From Ignavibacteriales bacterium (lineage in GTDB: Bacteria > Bacteroidota > Ignavibacteria > UBA10030): DNA of 33,076 bases. The DNA is taken from the NCBI GenBank assembly GCA_026390585.1, contig JAPLFP010000218.1, positions 1 through 33,076 on the forward strand, in the 5' to 3' direction. The notes below the pieces were generated by a model. That model was not told the DNA's origin, ran no database searches, and saw nothing but the letters and a program-made list of their open reading frames with translations. The position numbers and the translations under genes are program-made. This document shows positions 1 to 8,838 of the stretch, one piece after another (position 1 is the first letter of the stretch; the number at the start of each line of letters is the position of its first letter).

Positions 1-2033
1 CAACGGACAACATAAATGAGCTCATCGTCCGCGGCGGTGCGCCGTTTGAAAATCTGACGGTGATGGAATACATGGAAATCCCATCCATCAATCATTATCC
101 AAACCAACTCAACTCTGCCGGCCCGATCAATATGGTGAACATCGATCTGGTGGAGGATGTGCAGTTTTCGTCGGGGGGATTCGGAGCTCAATACGGTGAC
201 AAGTCGTCGTCGGTCATGGATATTACGATTCGCGAAGGAGATCGGAACAAGGTCTTTGCTTCAAACACAGGCTTCAACATGGCAGGCATCGGAACGCTGA
301 TGGAAGGGCGGCTGGCTGACGGCAGAGGATCGTGGATCGTTTCCGCCCGCCAAAGTCTGCTGGAATTCGTCGATAAGATCGTGGGAATCTCAGCAATTTC
401 TCTCACTGCTATACCGAAATACTGGGACGCACAAGCAAAAATCGTTTACGACCTCACCCCAACGCAAAAGCTCGCTTTCAACGGCCTATTTGGAGACAGC
501 CGAATCTCGATCGAAGGCGATCCCAAGAAAACGGACGAGCAACGTGCGAATAAAACCGACTCCTCCGCTGTGGACGACATTACTACGCGCAGTCGTCAGT
601 ACGCGATCGGTTTAAGTCTCAAGAGCCTGTGGGGCAAAGAGGGTTACTCGGTGCTGTCTCTCTATGCGGCGGGTACCATCTCCAAAGTCGGCGTGCAGGA
701 GAATTTCACGAGCCAAATCTATGGGAGCAAAGGCGAGGTTCTCAACTACACGAAGCTCAACACCCGAGAGATCTTCAGCCACGATTCCGACGAGCAGTAC
801 GTCGCCGCCCGCTATGATCTCTTTTATCAGGTCCATCCGCAACACGATCTTTCGATCGGAGGACAGGTCCAGGCGTCGAGCCGATGGAATGACGTAGCAC
901 GGTATTACAGCGATACCACGCGGTATCTTATGCCAGCATCAGGTGGTTGGACAGGACCGATAACTTTCCCCAATGGCCAGATACAAAACAACATTGGCTT
1001 CGGGGATGCAAGCAAACTCTATGCATACATATCGGACAAGTACCGGATCTCGCCGAGGTTCAACGTAACGCTTGGCCTTCGATATGATTACTTCTCATAT
1101 TCAAAACAGGGACAATTAAGTCCCCGGTTGAGTGTCTCGTATGAGATCTTGCCCCCGCTCACGACGCTCTCCCTCGCGGGGGGAGAATATTGGCAGACGC
1201 AGCCATTTCCGTACTATGTGGACAATCGGAACCTCGGATATAACAAGACCCTGCCAAACGCGAAGGCAACGCATCTGGTCCTCAGTCTTCAGCATATCCT
1301 GGATGACGGGATCAAATTGAGTGTGGAGGGCTACTACAAGAAGTTTCGGAATGTCGTGGTCTCGGAGGAGTTCGTGTACTCCGCCATCGACACGTTTCGA
1401 TCCGATCGATATCTGGCCATCGGTGAACGGAGGTCGTACGGCGTGGAATTCTTCCTGCAGAAGAAACAGGTCGAGAACTACTACGGCACAGTGAGCATTT
1501 CGTATTCAAAAACCGAAGACTTTGACCCGCGCATCCCAAAACAGACCGACACCTATCCGTCGCAATATGATTATCCGGTTATCGTGAGCACGGTTGGCGG
1601 CTTGATCGTTAAAGAGACCCGCTCGTGGCTCAATGAGTTGCCATTTTTCATCAAGTACCCATTGTACATCCTTCCTCTGTCTGACGAAATGGAGGTGAGT
1701 TTTCGATACCGCTATCAAACCGGCGGACCCTACACGCCGCTCGACTATTCACGGTCGGTTCAGAAGCGAGAAGGGGGAATAAAATGGTCCAGCGGGGCCT
1801 GGCAGACTTCGCAACGCGTCTACACCGAGCGCTATCCGGATTACAGCCGCCTCGACCTTCAATGGATCAGCCGATTCTATATGAAGAACTGGAACATGAA
1901 CGTCTACATTTCACTCAACAATGTGTTCAACACCAAGAACGTGTTCTACTACGAGTATCGAAGCGATGGCACACGCGAGACTGTGTATCAGTTCAGTTTC
2001 TTCCCTGTCGGAGGAATCGAGATCGAATTCTGA
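1..2033 (+). CDS. TonB-dependent outer membrane receptor, 5' end cut by window edge
   Basis: The frame is open from base 3, so the gene begins left of the window; about 676 residues are visible. The first visible residues carry the plug-domain pattern (a VRGG turn, then INHY, then GGFGAQYG followed by SSSVMDI), which is typical of the second half of the TonB plug. The rest alternates in the way of a 22-strand barrel, with many aromatic-rich strands, and the protein ends in Phe (IEIEF), as expected for an outer membrane beta-barrel recognised by the Bam complex. Receptors of this family import siderophores, vitamin B12, sugars or peptides using TonB energy. The substrate cannot be told, because the N-terminal carboxypeptidase-like or signal region is missing and the neighbours give no hint. 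The GTG at 60 lies inside the plug and is not a start. The family is secure; the specificity is unknown. Confidence 0.92.
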   Translation, partial: TDNINELIVRGGAPFENLTVMEYMEIPSINHYPNQLNSAGPINMVNIDLVEDVQFSSGGFGAQYGDKSSSVMDITIREGDRNKVFASNTGFNMAGIGTLMEGRLADGRGSWIVSARQSLLEFVDKIVGISAISLTAIPKYWDAQAKIVYDLTPTQKLAFNGLFGDSRISIEGDPKKTDEQRANKTDSSAVDDITTRSRQYAIGLSLKSLWGKEGYSVLSLYAAGTISKVGVQENFTSQIYGSKGEVLNYTKLNTREIFSHDSDEQYVAARYDLFYQVHPQHDLSIGGQVQASSRWNDVARYYSDTTRYLMPASGGWTGPITFPNGQIQNNIGFGDASKLYAYISDKYRISPRFNVTLGLRYDYFSYSKQGQLSPRLSVSYEILPPLTTLSLAGGEYWQTQPFPYYVDNRNLGYNKTLPNAKATHLVLSLQHILDDGIKLSVEGYYKKFRNVVVSEEFVYSAIDTFRSDRYLAIGERRSYGVEFFLQKKQVENYYGTVSISYSKTEDFDPRIPKQTDTYPSQYDYPVIVSTVGGLIVKETRSWLNELPFFIKYPLYILPLSDEMEVSFRYRYQTGGPYTPLDYSRSVQKREGGIKWSSGAWQTSQRVYTERYPDYSRLDLQWISRFYMKNWNMNVYISLNNVFNTKNVFYYEYRSDGTRETVYQFSFFPVGGIEIEF

Positions 2034-2054
2034 AGCAAGATGAGAGCGAGGGAC

Positions 2055-2354
2055 ATGGCAGACGAAGATTGTTACTCAAGAAAGATTTCTTCTGAGGAAT
2101 CGAAGAAGGGATACATCTTTGTGTTGAAAGGAAGGCTTTCGTTCTTTCCTCCCAAGGGGAAAACATTTACTTTGAGTGAACTGCAGAACGAGAAAAGGGT
2201 GAAGATGGAATCGTATCATTGTACTTGCCGCGGCCCTGCGTTGCCCCACAAACATTACTTCATTCAATGGGATGGCGTACAGCGTGGCGAGAAGATCACG
2301 ATCACAAAAGACCGGAAGATCGCAGGGAGGTACTTCTTAGTCTCGAAGAAGTAG
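2055..2354 (+). CDS. small hypothetical protein with CxC and HxH motifs
   Basis: An open frame of 99 codons starts 21 bases after the receptor stop. I chose the ATG at 2055 (start MADEDCY), with a purine-rich GAGCGAGGG just before it, although the spacing is short; an in-frame ATG at 2040 would add five residues. I do not recognise a family. The protein is charged and soluble, with no signal peptide or membrane segment. It has Cys-x-Cys followed nine residues later by His-x-His (YHCTCRG...LPHKHY), which could bind a metal. The C-terminal half reads like a compact beta domain (GEKITITKDRKIAGRYFLVSKK region). Its position suggests co-transcription with the receptor. It could still be a chance ORF, but its residue use looks protein-like. 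Confidence 0.5.
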   Translation: MADEDCYSRKISSEESKKGYIFVLKGRLSFFPPKGKTFTLSELQNEKRVKMESYHCTCRGPALPHKHYFIQWDGVQRGEKITITKDRKIAGRYFLVSKK

Positions 2355-2773
2355 CAGAGGAGCAAGACCAGCTGTCGATTTTTGCCTTCGGCTCACGCGA
2401 CAAGCCCCGATCAAAAGGTGATCAGGGTAAATCGGTGGGCCCGTCCGCCAATCTTGGCCCGAGGAGGCCGGGCGGAGATTCTTTGTCTTGCTCAGGTATT
2501 CTTCAATCACACCCCAACTTCTTCCTCAAATTGAACGCCTTTCCACAATTCTTTGGGCGAAGCCTGCTTTCTCTAGCCGTTGGTACGCCATGCTACAAGC
2601 TCGTCGGTACTTTCCGGACTTGAAACTTCAGCAATGTTGCGGTATCATTGCCTCGTTGTTCCTATCGAAGCACCGTCGATAACAATCAAAGCTCCTGCAC
2701 GGCGTGTCCCAGTCACTGGCATGCTTCGCTCAACAGACGAACGTGCATTACGCATAGGACCTAGACTTCTGCG
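2355..2773. other. gene-free stretch between small ORF and channel gene
   Basis: About 420 bases hold no convincing gene. The left third contains copy 1 of an interspersed structured repeat (2388-2515) with a nested GC-rich hairpin. From 2516 to the channel start I see nothing recognisable: no promoter I would defend, no tRNA, and only short frames that lack coding character. Confidence 0.6.
2388..2515. repeat. interspersed structured repeat, copy 1 (with nested insert)
   Basis: This stretch shares with 3979-4068 an ordered series of blocks: TCGGCTCACGCGACAAGCC, a hairpin, AATCGGTGG, GATTCTT, TTGCTCAGG, ATTCTTCAATCA and ACCCC. The hairpin is GATCA (2409-2413), loop AAAGG (2414-2418), TGATC (2419-2423), with further CCC/GGG pairing beyond a bulged A. 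About 38 extra bases at roughly 2439-2476, absent from copy 2, form a second hairpin with arms TCCGCC (2444-2449) and GGCGGA (2471-2476). The role is unknown; a small mobile palindromic element or a structured RNA segment are both possible. Confidence 0.75.
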
Positions 2774-3769
2774 ATGAAACCCTTCAGGGAAGCCCTTCGT
2801 ATTGTCAGCCTTCTTGGCTCCATTCTCCTTGTTGGTGTAGCCGGCTACCATTTCATTGAGGGATGGTCGCTCTTTGACGCGTTGTATATGACCGTGATAA
2901 CGCTTGCGACGGTTGGTTATGGAGAGACTCATCCTCTTTCGACGACAGGGCGCGTATTCACGATGTTCCTCATCCTCGGCGGCATGGGCATGATCCTGTA
3001 CGGCGTTTCGCGGATTACCTCGTTTGTCGTCGAAGGTGAAATGAGCGGTATCTTAAGGAGGCGGAGAATGAATCGAACAATCAGCCATATGTCGAACCAC
3101 TACATCGTCTGCGGCTGGGGGAATACGGGGTACTATGCGGTTGAGGAACTGCATCGAACGCGACGACCATATGTAGTTGTAGAAAATGACCCTTCGAGGA
3201 TTGAGCAGCTGGTGGCGGGAGAGATGATGTACATCGAAGGGGACGCGACGAGCGATGCAACATTAATTGCTGCGGGAATCCAGCGTGCTGCGGGACTTAT
3301 CTCGAGCCTTCCAACGGACAGAGACAATATGTTCGTTGTCATCACAGCGCGTGGACTGAATCCCACATTTAAAATCGTCAGCAAGATCGAGGATATTTCG
3401 TCACGTGACAAATTCCTGAGAGGCGGTGCAAACATTGTTATCTCGTCGGACTTCATTGGCGGTCTCAGGATGGTCTCAGAACTTGTCCGTCCCGGCGCGA
3501 CCAGTTTTCTTGATTCGATGCTCCGTGACAACTCGGCGCTTCGTGTTGAAGATGTGAAGGTCGGCCTTCATTCAAAATACGTCAAGAAGCCGGTCGGCAG
3601 TTGCGATGTATTCGCGAAGTCTGGGGTGCTCCTGGTGTCGATGAAGCGCGCCGATGAATTTCATTTCAATCCGCCCCCCGCCACCATTCTTGAAAGCGGC
3701 GACACCCTTGTCGTCATTGGCAATCCGGAGCAGCTTCAATCGGTGCGCGGGGTGCTGAGCGGTTCGTAG
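2774..3769 (+). CDS. potassium channel with RCK (TrkA-N/TrkA-C) gating domain
   Basis: The 331-residue protein has the two-helix channel plan: helix 1 at about 10-28, pore helix and selectivity filter TVGYG at residues 46-50, and helix 2 at about 60-86. A basic linker follows (RRRRMNR), then a Rossmann-type TrkA-N/RCK domain that starts with IVCGWGNTGYYAVEEL (GxGxxG at 114-119) and has an acidic VVEND strand end, as in nucleotide-binding RCK domains. The last ~85 residues match a TrkA-C fold, where regulatory ligands bind in related channels. It sits in the inner membrane and should pass K+ as a tetramer, gated by an RCK ring as in MthK-type channels. The length and all domains are intact. 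The gating ligand (Ca2+, nucleotide or other) cannot be read from the sequence. It stands alone between two copies of a repeat. Confidence 0.95.
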   Translation: MKPFREALRIVSLLGSILLVGVAGYHFIEGWSLFDALYMTVITLATVGYGETHPLSTTGRVFTMFLILGGMGMILYGVSRITSFVVEGEMSGILRRRRMNRTISHMSNHYIVCGWGNTGYYAVEELHRTRRPYVVVENDPSRIEQLVAGEMMYIEGDATSDATLIAAGIQRAAGLISSLPTDRDNMFVVITARGLNPTFKIVSKIEDISSRDKFLRGGANIVISSDFIGGLRMVSELVRPGATSFLDSMLRDNSALRVEDVKVGLHSKYVKKPVGSCDVFAKSGVLLVSMKRADEFHFNPPPATILESGDTLVVIGNPEQLQSVRGVLSGS

Positions 3770-4262
3770 AATTTTCATCGGCTGAGTTCCCAGCCTGAGA
3801 TGCCCCTGCCGTCCGGTTCTGTGAACAGCGGGACGTCCCGCTTCTCAGGATTCCGCACATAAGCGGCATTCAGAAAGCGGAACGAACAATGCGCAATCTC
3901 ATTAGAGAAGAATTCCAGCCTGGCCTGTCTGCGCCTACTGCGGAGGACACGCTCATCGGTGAAGCTCCCATTTCGCCCTCGGCTCACGCGACAAGCCCGA
4001 TCGAAAGGCGATCGGGTTGAATCGGTGGGGATTCTTGGTTTTGCTCAGGAATTCTTCAATCATACCCCGGTTTCCCCCGAGGTTGTTTCCTGCTTGGCGA
4101 TCCTCGTATTGCGTTTCACTTTGAACTACACTAGCTTTGTAGTGTTGCATTTTCCTGCCGCTCTTGCCAGAGCACCGTCACGGTCTGGCTTCTCATATCG
4201 TGGTCTAGATTGAAGTTGCCTGAAAGGATGATCGGCTTGTGCCGATGAAAGACTTTGGTGCA
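3770..4262. other. gene-free stretch upstream of the T9SS-secreted protein
   Basis: About 490 bases contain copy 2 of the interspersed repeat (3979-4068) and a small hairpin with arms ACTACA (4125-4130) and TGTAGT (4138-4143). The segment 3775-3978 has an open frame on the - strand of about 70 codons, but I recognise no family and do not call it. The promoter of the downstream three-gene set should lie here; I cannot point to it. Confidence 0.55.
3979..4068. repeat. interspersed structured repeat, copy 2
   Basis: This is the shorter copy of the repeat at 2388-2515. It carries a perfect 8-base-pair hairpin: CCCGATCG (3996-4003), loop AAAGG (4004-4008), CGATCGGG (4009-4016). Relative to copy 1 the loop-closing pair is G-C instead of A-T, with the loop unchanged, which is a compensatory change that keeps the stem. 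The nested GC-rich insert of copy 1 is missing, so the AATCGGTGG block runs straight into GATTCTT. Confidence 0.75.
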
Positions 4263-7200
4263 ATGAAAACTATCCCTCTGTCTCTCCTGTGCTTTGCGCT
4301 TCTCTGCGTTCATCCCGCGTCTGCTCAGAATTTCTGGCAACAAACAAATGGACCATTCGGCGGCAACGTGTCCTCTCTTGCTGTTGCTCCGAATGGATCG
4401 GTCTTTCTCGGGAGCAACGGCGGGGGCGTTTTTCGCTCAACAGACGGAGGTCAGAGCTGGATTCAAATGGGATTGGCAAACATTGATGTCAGGGTGCTTG
4501 CGATCAATGCCAACGGAACCGTCTTCGCGGGCGCGTACGTCGGCGGTGTCTACCGGTCAACCGATAATGGCAGGAGTTGGACGCAAACCGGGTTGATGTA
4601 TGATGGCGTGCGCTCTCTGGCGATAGCTCCAAACGGCGACATCTATGCAGGAGCGTATGCGGACGTGTTTGGCGTCTCCGAGAGTGTCCTCCGCTCGACG
4701 GACAATGGCGCCACGTGGTCCGTGACTGGCTTGACGGTCGAATGGAATGATATCATGACTTTGGCCGTCAATTCGAAAGGAAATATTTTCGCCGGTGCCG
4801 TTTCCGGCTTGTTCGACTATACAGGCGGAGTTTATCGCTCGCTTGACAGCGGGAAGACCTGGACGCCAGTGACGTTAGGCTTGACGAGCGTTCCTGCTTA
4901 TGCAATTGCCACTAGTCCCGGCGGCGATCTTTATGCCGGGACAAACGCAGGGGTGTTTCGCTCCTCGAACAATGGCGGAAACTGGACAAAGACCGCGTCG
5001 ACAGTTACAGACGCTGGAACACTTGCAATCAACGCGAATGGAGACGTTTTCGCGGGCAATGGCAGCGGCATCTTTCGATCGACCAATTCCGGCGCCACTT
5101 GGACCCGAATGAATGTCGGTTTGACCAGCACCGATGTCAACGCTCTCGCACTTGGCTCGACGGCACAGGTTTTTGCTGGAACAGGAAACAGTGTGTTCCG
5201 TTCGTCAGATAACGGAGGAAGCTGGACTCAAACTAATAATGGCTTCGTCGGTACTCGCATCCAGTGTCTTGGCTCCCTTTCAAACGGAAAGCTCATCGCC
5301 GGTACCAATATCGGTGTCTTTTTCTCTCCGGATAATGGCGATCACTGGGCATCTTACAATTTCGGATTGACCAGCACGGATGTCCGGTCCATCGTCGTAA
5401 GCACCAATGGGAGCATCTTGGTCGGGACAACAGACGGGGTTTCACGATCGCCAGACACGTTGTACAACTGGATTCCAAGCGGTCTATCATCTCATACTGT
5501 CCAAACGCTGGCCGTCAACTCGAGCGGGGACATCTTTGCAGGCACCGATTCGGGTATGTTTCGGTCGACGGATAACGGAGGAAAATGGACGCCAGCCGGT
5601 CCTGCCGGTAAGGAGGTCTCGGTCGTGGCCATTCAATCTGGTGGATATGGCTATGCAGGACTGAGGATCGGTGTCTATCGCTCGACTGACAATGGCGCGA
5701 ATTGGTACCCAAGTGGATTGACAAATGTTGTCGTCCAAACGCTTGCCTTCACTTCGAGTGGGTGGGTACTCGCGGGTACACAAGATGGTGTCTATCGTTC
5801 ACAGAATAATGGTACGAGTTGGCAACCGATGAATCCGTTACCGAGCGTTGCCAATGCATTGGTGGTCAATGCAACCGGTCAGGTTTTTGCCGGAACGGAG
5901 TCGGATGGAGTGTTTCAATCGACCGATGAGGGAGGGACTTGGAATTCTCTCACAACCGGACTCTTGAATTCATCCACTCTCTCTCTCGCGGCAGATCCCA
6001 TCGGATTCCTGTTTGCCGGGAGCGGTGGCAGCGGCGTGTTCAAGAGCGTGCAGTCAACGCTGGCAGTCGTGACACAGCCGGCGACATCCGTTGACGCCAT
6101 TTCTGCTACTCTCAACGGCATAGTGAATCCAAGCGGAATGTCGACGACAGCATATTTCGAATCGGGAACCAGTAGTACGCTCTCAACGGTCACGACCACA
6201 AAGCCGAAGTCGATTGGATCCGGAGTGGTTGCCATCTCGGTATCAGACAGTCTGCGGGGACTCAGTCCCAGCACGACCTATTATTTTCGGATTGTGAGCG
6301 AGAACAGTGCCGGAACGAAAAAAGGTCAGATCCTCAGTTTTGCTACGAGCTCAAAACCGCCGACGGTGACGACAAACGGGGTGAGCTCAGTGACAGTGAA
6401 TTCTGCAACGCTCAACGGCACTGTAAATCCCAATGGAGCAACGACCACAGCCTACTTCAAATGGGGAACCACCGCCAACCTGGCGACTTCGGACTCGACG
6501 TCGGTTCAGAACAAGGGCTCCGGGCTCAATGATCAAGCGGTCACTGCATCGATCTCAGGGTTGACTTCGAACACTCCGTACTACTTTCAAATTGTCGCAC
6601 AGAATAGTGCCGGTTCTCAAAAAGGTTCTATCGAGAGTTTCACGACGCATGTGGCAGCGCCGGGCGCAGTTGCACTTTCGTCTCCTCAGTCCGGTGCCAT
6701 GAATCAACTTCTCACACCCACCTTGAGCTGGTCGGCCGTCGCAACAGCGACGATCTATCATCTACAGGTCTCGGCAAACTCTTCGTTCACGCCCCCCCTT
6801 GTCGTTGACGATTCAACACTGACATTGACATCGAGACAAATCGGTCCGCTCTTGTTCAATACGATCTATTATTGGAGGGTCAGTGCATCGAACAGCGGAG
6901 GAACAGGCCAATTCTCGAACTTTGCAAGTCTTATGACTCTTCCTTCTGCTCCTGCGAACATTGCGGCGCGCACGACGCTTAACTTTCCAGCCAGAACAAA
7001 GCGAGCTGACTACGGGGCTGCGGACTATCGAATTGTCGGTCTGCCGGGTGCAAGCAACCTGAGCATTGGTTCCATCGTTACTGGAAATCACTCTGAAGAC
7101 TGGGAAGTGTACTGGGACAATGGCACCGCGAACGACTATCTGCAGCAGTACGACGGGGGAGCAGCGTTTCAATTCTCGGTCGGCAGGGCCTTCTGGGTCC

Positions 7201-8270
7201 TGTCGAAGAGTGCCATCAACATCGATCGCTCGGTGGCCGCGGCCCCGCTGAGTTCAGCCTATGAAGCGGACGTGCCACTCCACCCCGGCTGGAACCTCAT
7301 CACCAATCCGTTCGGTTCATCTATTCCGTGGTCGAGAATCCAGGCGGCGAATGGCAACCTGACCACTCCGATTTATTCCTTCTTTGGTTCGTTTGCCCCT
7401 TCAACGAGTTTCGATCCGTGCGTGGGTTACTATTTCTTTAATGGCTCACCTGCCACAACACTCTCTTCAATAAAGGTGCCTTATCAGGCAATCTACGCCG
7501 ATCTCGTTGATGTTCCGGTGGGAATGCGAGCAGGATGGGTGGCGAGTGTCCAGCTTTCAGCGAGTGGGGTGGTCGACTGCAGCACTCGGTTCGGAATGTC
7601 TGATGCGGCGGAAAGAGGGCTTGACCAATTCGATGTTCATAAACCGCGAGCGATTGGCTCTCTCCCCAGCATTGCGTTTGAAAGACCTCAATGGGATCCT
7701 GAGTTCACGTCCTTTGCGGCGGACATACGATCGCCAATCGGTGATCTTGAGAAATGGGAGATTGATGTGAGATCGGAGCGAGGGAGTGAGACATCGCTTA
7801 CCTTCCGAGGCATCAAGAGTATTCCATCGCAATTTGAGGTGTATCTGGTCGACAAGGAAAGGACGCACTCGGCTGATCTTCGAAAAGATTCAGTCTACAT
7901 CTTTACTGCCACAGGGGATCATGCCGAATTGTGTATTCTCGTAGGGAGAAAAGATCTCGTCATCAAGCAAGCAGCCGAGGTGATCCCGACTGAACTGAGC
8001 CTAAGCCAGAATTATCCGAACCCGTTCAATCCTGTTACCAGCGTTGTGGTCTCGCTTCCCACTGTTTCCGTGATTCGGCTTGCGGTATTCAACATCTTGG
8101 GTCAGTCTGTGCGCGTCCTCTTTGCGGGCAGCCTGGAACCGGGACAGCATCGGTTCAGTTGGGATGCAAAAGATGAACGTGCTCTTTCGGTCCCAAGTGG
8201 CGTCTATTACTGTCGTCTTGATGTCTCAAATGCTCGATCCCTCACGTCCAAGATGATTCTCATCAAATGA
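4263..8270 (+). CDS. large secreted beta-propeller / FN3 protein with T9SS sorting tail
   Basis: I start at the ATG at 4263, which gives a clean signal peptide (MKTIPLSLLCFALLCVHPASAQ); the frame is open to a GTG at 4239. After the signal come 14 repeats of about 41 residues, built on a motif of the type VFRSTDNGxSWTQ, as in BNR/Ycf48/sortilin-type propellers. Three fibronectin-III-like domains follow at about residues 600-900, each ending in a YYFRIV-ENSAG or YYWRVSASN strand. Next is a ~330-residue region common in FCB secreted proteins (LHPGWNLITNPF), and last a T9SS type A sorting domain (QNYPNPFNP, then VFNILGQ, then SGVYYCRL, to the C-terminal Lys). The protein should cross the outer membrane by T9SS and be attached or released at the cell surface. 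Its ligand is unknown; no catalytic motif is visible. Its stop overlaps the start region of the next gene, which suggests an operon with the two genes that follow. Confidence 0.93.
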   Translation: MKTIPLSLLCFALLCVHPASAQNFWQQTNGPFGGNVSSLAVAPNGSVFLGSNGGGVFRSTDGGQSWIQMGLANIDVRVLAINANGTVFAGAYVGGVYRSTDNGRSWTQTGLMYDGVRSLAIAPNGDIYAGAYADVFGVSESVLRSTDNGATWSVTGLTVEWNDIMTLAVNSKGNIFAGAVSGLFDYTGGVYRSLDSGKTWTPVTLGLTSVPAYAIATSPGGDLYAGTNAGVFRSSNNGGNWTKTASTVTDAGTLAINANGDVFAGNGSGIFRSTNSGATWTRMNVGLTSTDVNALALGSTAQVFAGTGNSVFRSSDNGGSWTQTNNGFVGTRIQCLGSLSNGKLIAGTNIGVFFSPDNGDHWASYNFGLTSTDVRSIVVSTNGSILVGTTDGVSRSPDTLYNWIPSGLSSHTVQTLAVNSSGDIFAGTDSGMFRSTDNGGKWTPAGPAGKEVSVVAIQSGGYGYAGLRIGVYRSTDNGANWYPSGLTNVVVQTLAFTSSGWVLAGTQDGVYRSQNNGTSWQPMNPLPSVANALVVNATGQVFAGTESDGVFQSTDEGGTWNSLTTGLLNSSTLSLAADPIGFLFAGSGGSGVFKSVQSTLAVVTQPATSVDAISATLNGIVNPSGMSTTAYFESGTSSTLSTVTTTKPKSIGSGVVAISVSDSLRGLSPSTTYYFRIVSENSAGTKKGQILSFATSSKPPTVTTNGVSSVTVNSATLNGTVNPNGATTTAYFKWGTTANLATSDSTSVQNKGSGLNDQAVTASISGLTSNTPYYFQIVAQNSAGSQKGSIESFTTHVAAPGAVALSSPQSGAMNQLLTPTLSWSAVATATIYHLQVSANSSFTPPLVVDDSTLTLTSRQIGPLLFNTIYYWRVSASNSGGTGQFSNFASLMTLPSAPANIAARTTLNFPARTKRADYGAADYRIVGLPGASNLSIGSIVTGNHSEDWEVYWDNGTANDYLQQYDGGAAFQFSVGRAFWVLSKSAINIDRSVAAAPLSSAYEADVPLHPGWNLITNPFGSSIPWSRIQAANGNLTTPIYSFFGSFAPSTSFDPCVGYYFFNGSPATTLSSIKVPYQAIYADLVDVPVGMRAGWVASVQLSASGVVDCSTRFGMSDAAERGLDQFDVHKPRAIGSLPSIAFERPQWDPEFTSFAADIRSPIGDLEKWEIDVRSERGSETSLTFRGIKSIPSQFEVYLVDKERTHSADLRKDSVYIFTATGDHAELCILVGRKDLVIKQAAEVIPTELSLSQNYPNPFNPVTSVVVSLPTVSVIRLAVFNILGQSVRVLFAGSLEPGQHRFSWDAKDERALSVPSGVYYCRLDVSNARSLTSKMILIK
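4428..6059 (+). repeat. 14 tandem propeller-blade repeats inside the secreted protein
   Basis: The coding region repeats with a period of about 120-130 bases. Blade motifs by eye, in order: VFRSTDGG, VYRSTDNG, VLRSTDNG, VYRSLDSG, VFRSSNNG, IFRSTNSG, VFRSSDNG, VFFSPDNG, VSRSPDTL, MFRSTDNG, VYRSTDNG, VYRSQNNG, VFQSTDEG and a degenerate VFKSVQST. Fourteen units fit two seven-bladed propellers; this is a count by eye and the domain split is inference. Units 8, 9 and 14 are the most diverged. Confidence 0.85.
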
Positions 8271-8809
8271 GGAGAAGCACGTTGCAGACGATCATGAAAA
8301 GATTTCGATCACTGTGCCATTTGCTTGTGGCGACACTTCTCCTGGAAACGAGCTTCATTTCCGCGGCACGTGCAGGGGAAGATGTGTCCGTGAAAAATGT
8401 TCGCTTTGAAATGTCGGGCCAGGTGATCAATGTGTTCTATGATCTCCAGGGGCCCGAGGGAGAAAACTACAATGTCAGACTTCTTCTCAAGAGGAAGCAA
8501 AACCCTTCCTTCCAATATGCGCCGCGCTCATTGACTGGTGATTTCGGGCAGGGGCGGTTTGCGGGGATCAAGCGCCAGATTACTTGGGATATACTAAAGG
8601 AGTTTCAGGAGGGACTGGAAGGAACGGACTATTATTTCGTGGTCGAAGCGGAGATGATTTCGTCGGGAACCAGCATCCTCTGGTATATTGGAGGAGGCGC
8701 AGCGATCATTGCTGGGGCGGCGGTTCTCTTGTTGGGAAAACAAGCGCAAACTGGGACTGCGGCTACTGATGTGTTCCCAAAACCGATTGGAAGGCCGGCT
8801 GGAAATTGA
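8267..8809 (+). CDS. exported small protein with C-terminal membrane anchor
   Basis: The frame starts in an ATGA overlap with the upstream stop (ATG 8267). Two other starts are plausible: TTG at 8282, which has AGGAGA seven bases upstream, and ATG at 8294, which gives the neatest signal peptide (MKRFRSL, then a hydrophobic run to SAARA). The mature part (about residues 37-130 from 8267) looks like one beta-sandwich domain (VKNVRFEMSGQVINVFYDL, then a ...FVVEAEM strand). It is followed by a single transmembrane helix at about 136-157 (SILWYIGGGAAIIAGAAVLL) and a short polar tail. It is thus likely periplasmic and tethered to the inner membrane. I do not recognise a named family, though proteins of this shape occur near caspase-like genes in FCB genomes (recollection, not searched). 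Its tight position between the secreted propeller and the caspase argues for a joint role. Confidence 0.8.
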   Translation: MRRSTLQTIMKRFRSLCHLLVATLLLETSFISAARAGEDVSVKNVRFEMSGQVINVFYDLQGPEGENYNVRLLLKRKQNPSFQYAPRSLTGDFGQGRFAGIKRQITWDILKEFQEGLEGTDYYFVVEAEMISSGTSILWYIGGGAAIIAGAAVLLLGKQAQTGTAATDVFPKPIGRPAGN

Positions 8810-8838
8810 AAGCAAGGGAATTGTGCATTGGAGCTCCC

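Noticed and set aside
3775-3987. Open frame of 70 codons on the - strand
   Set aside because: No recognisable family, and it runs into the interspersed repeat; probably chance or a remnant.
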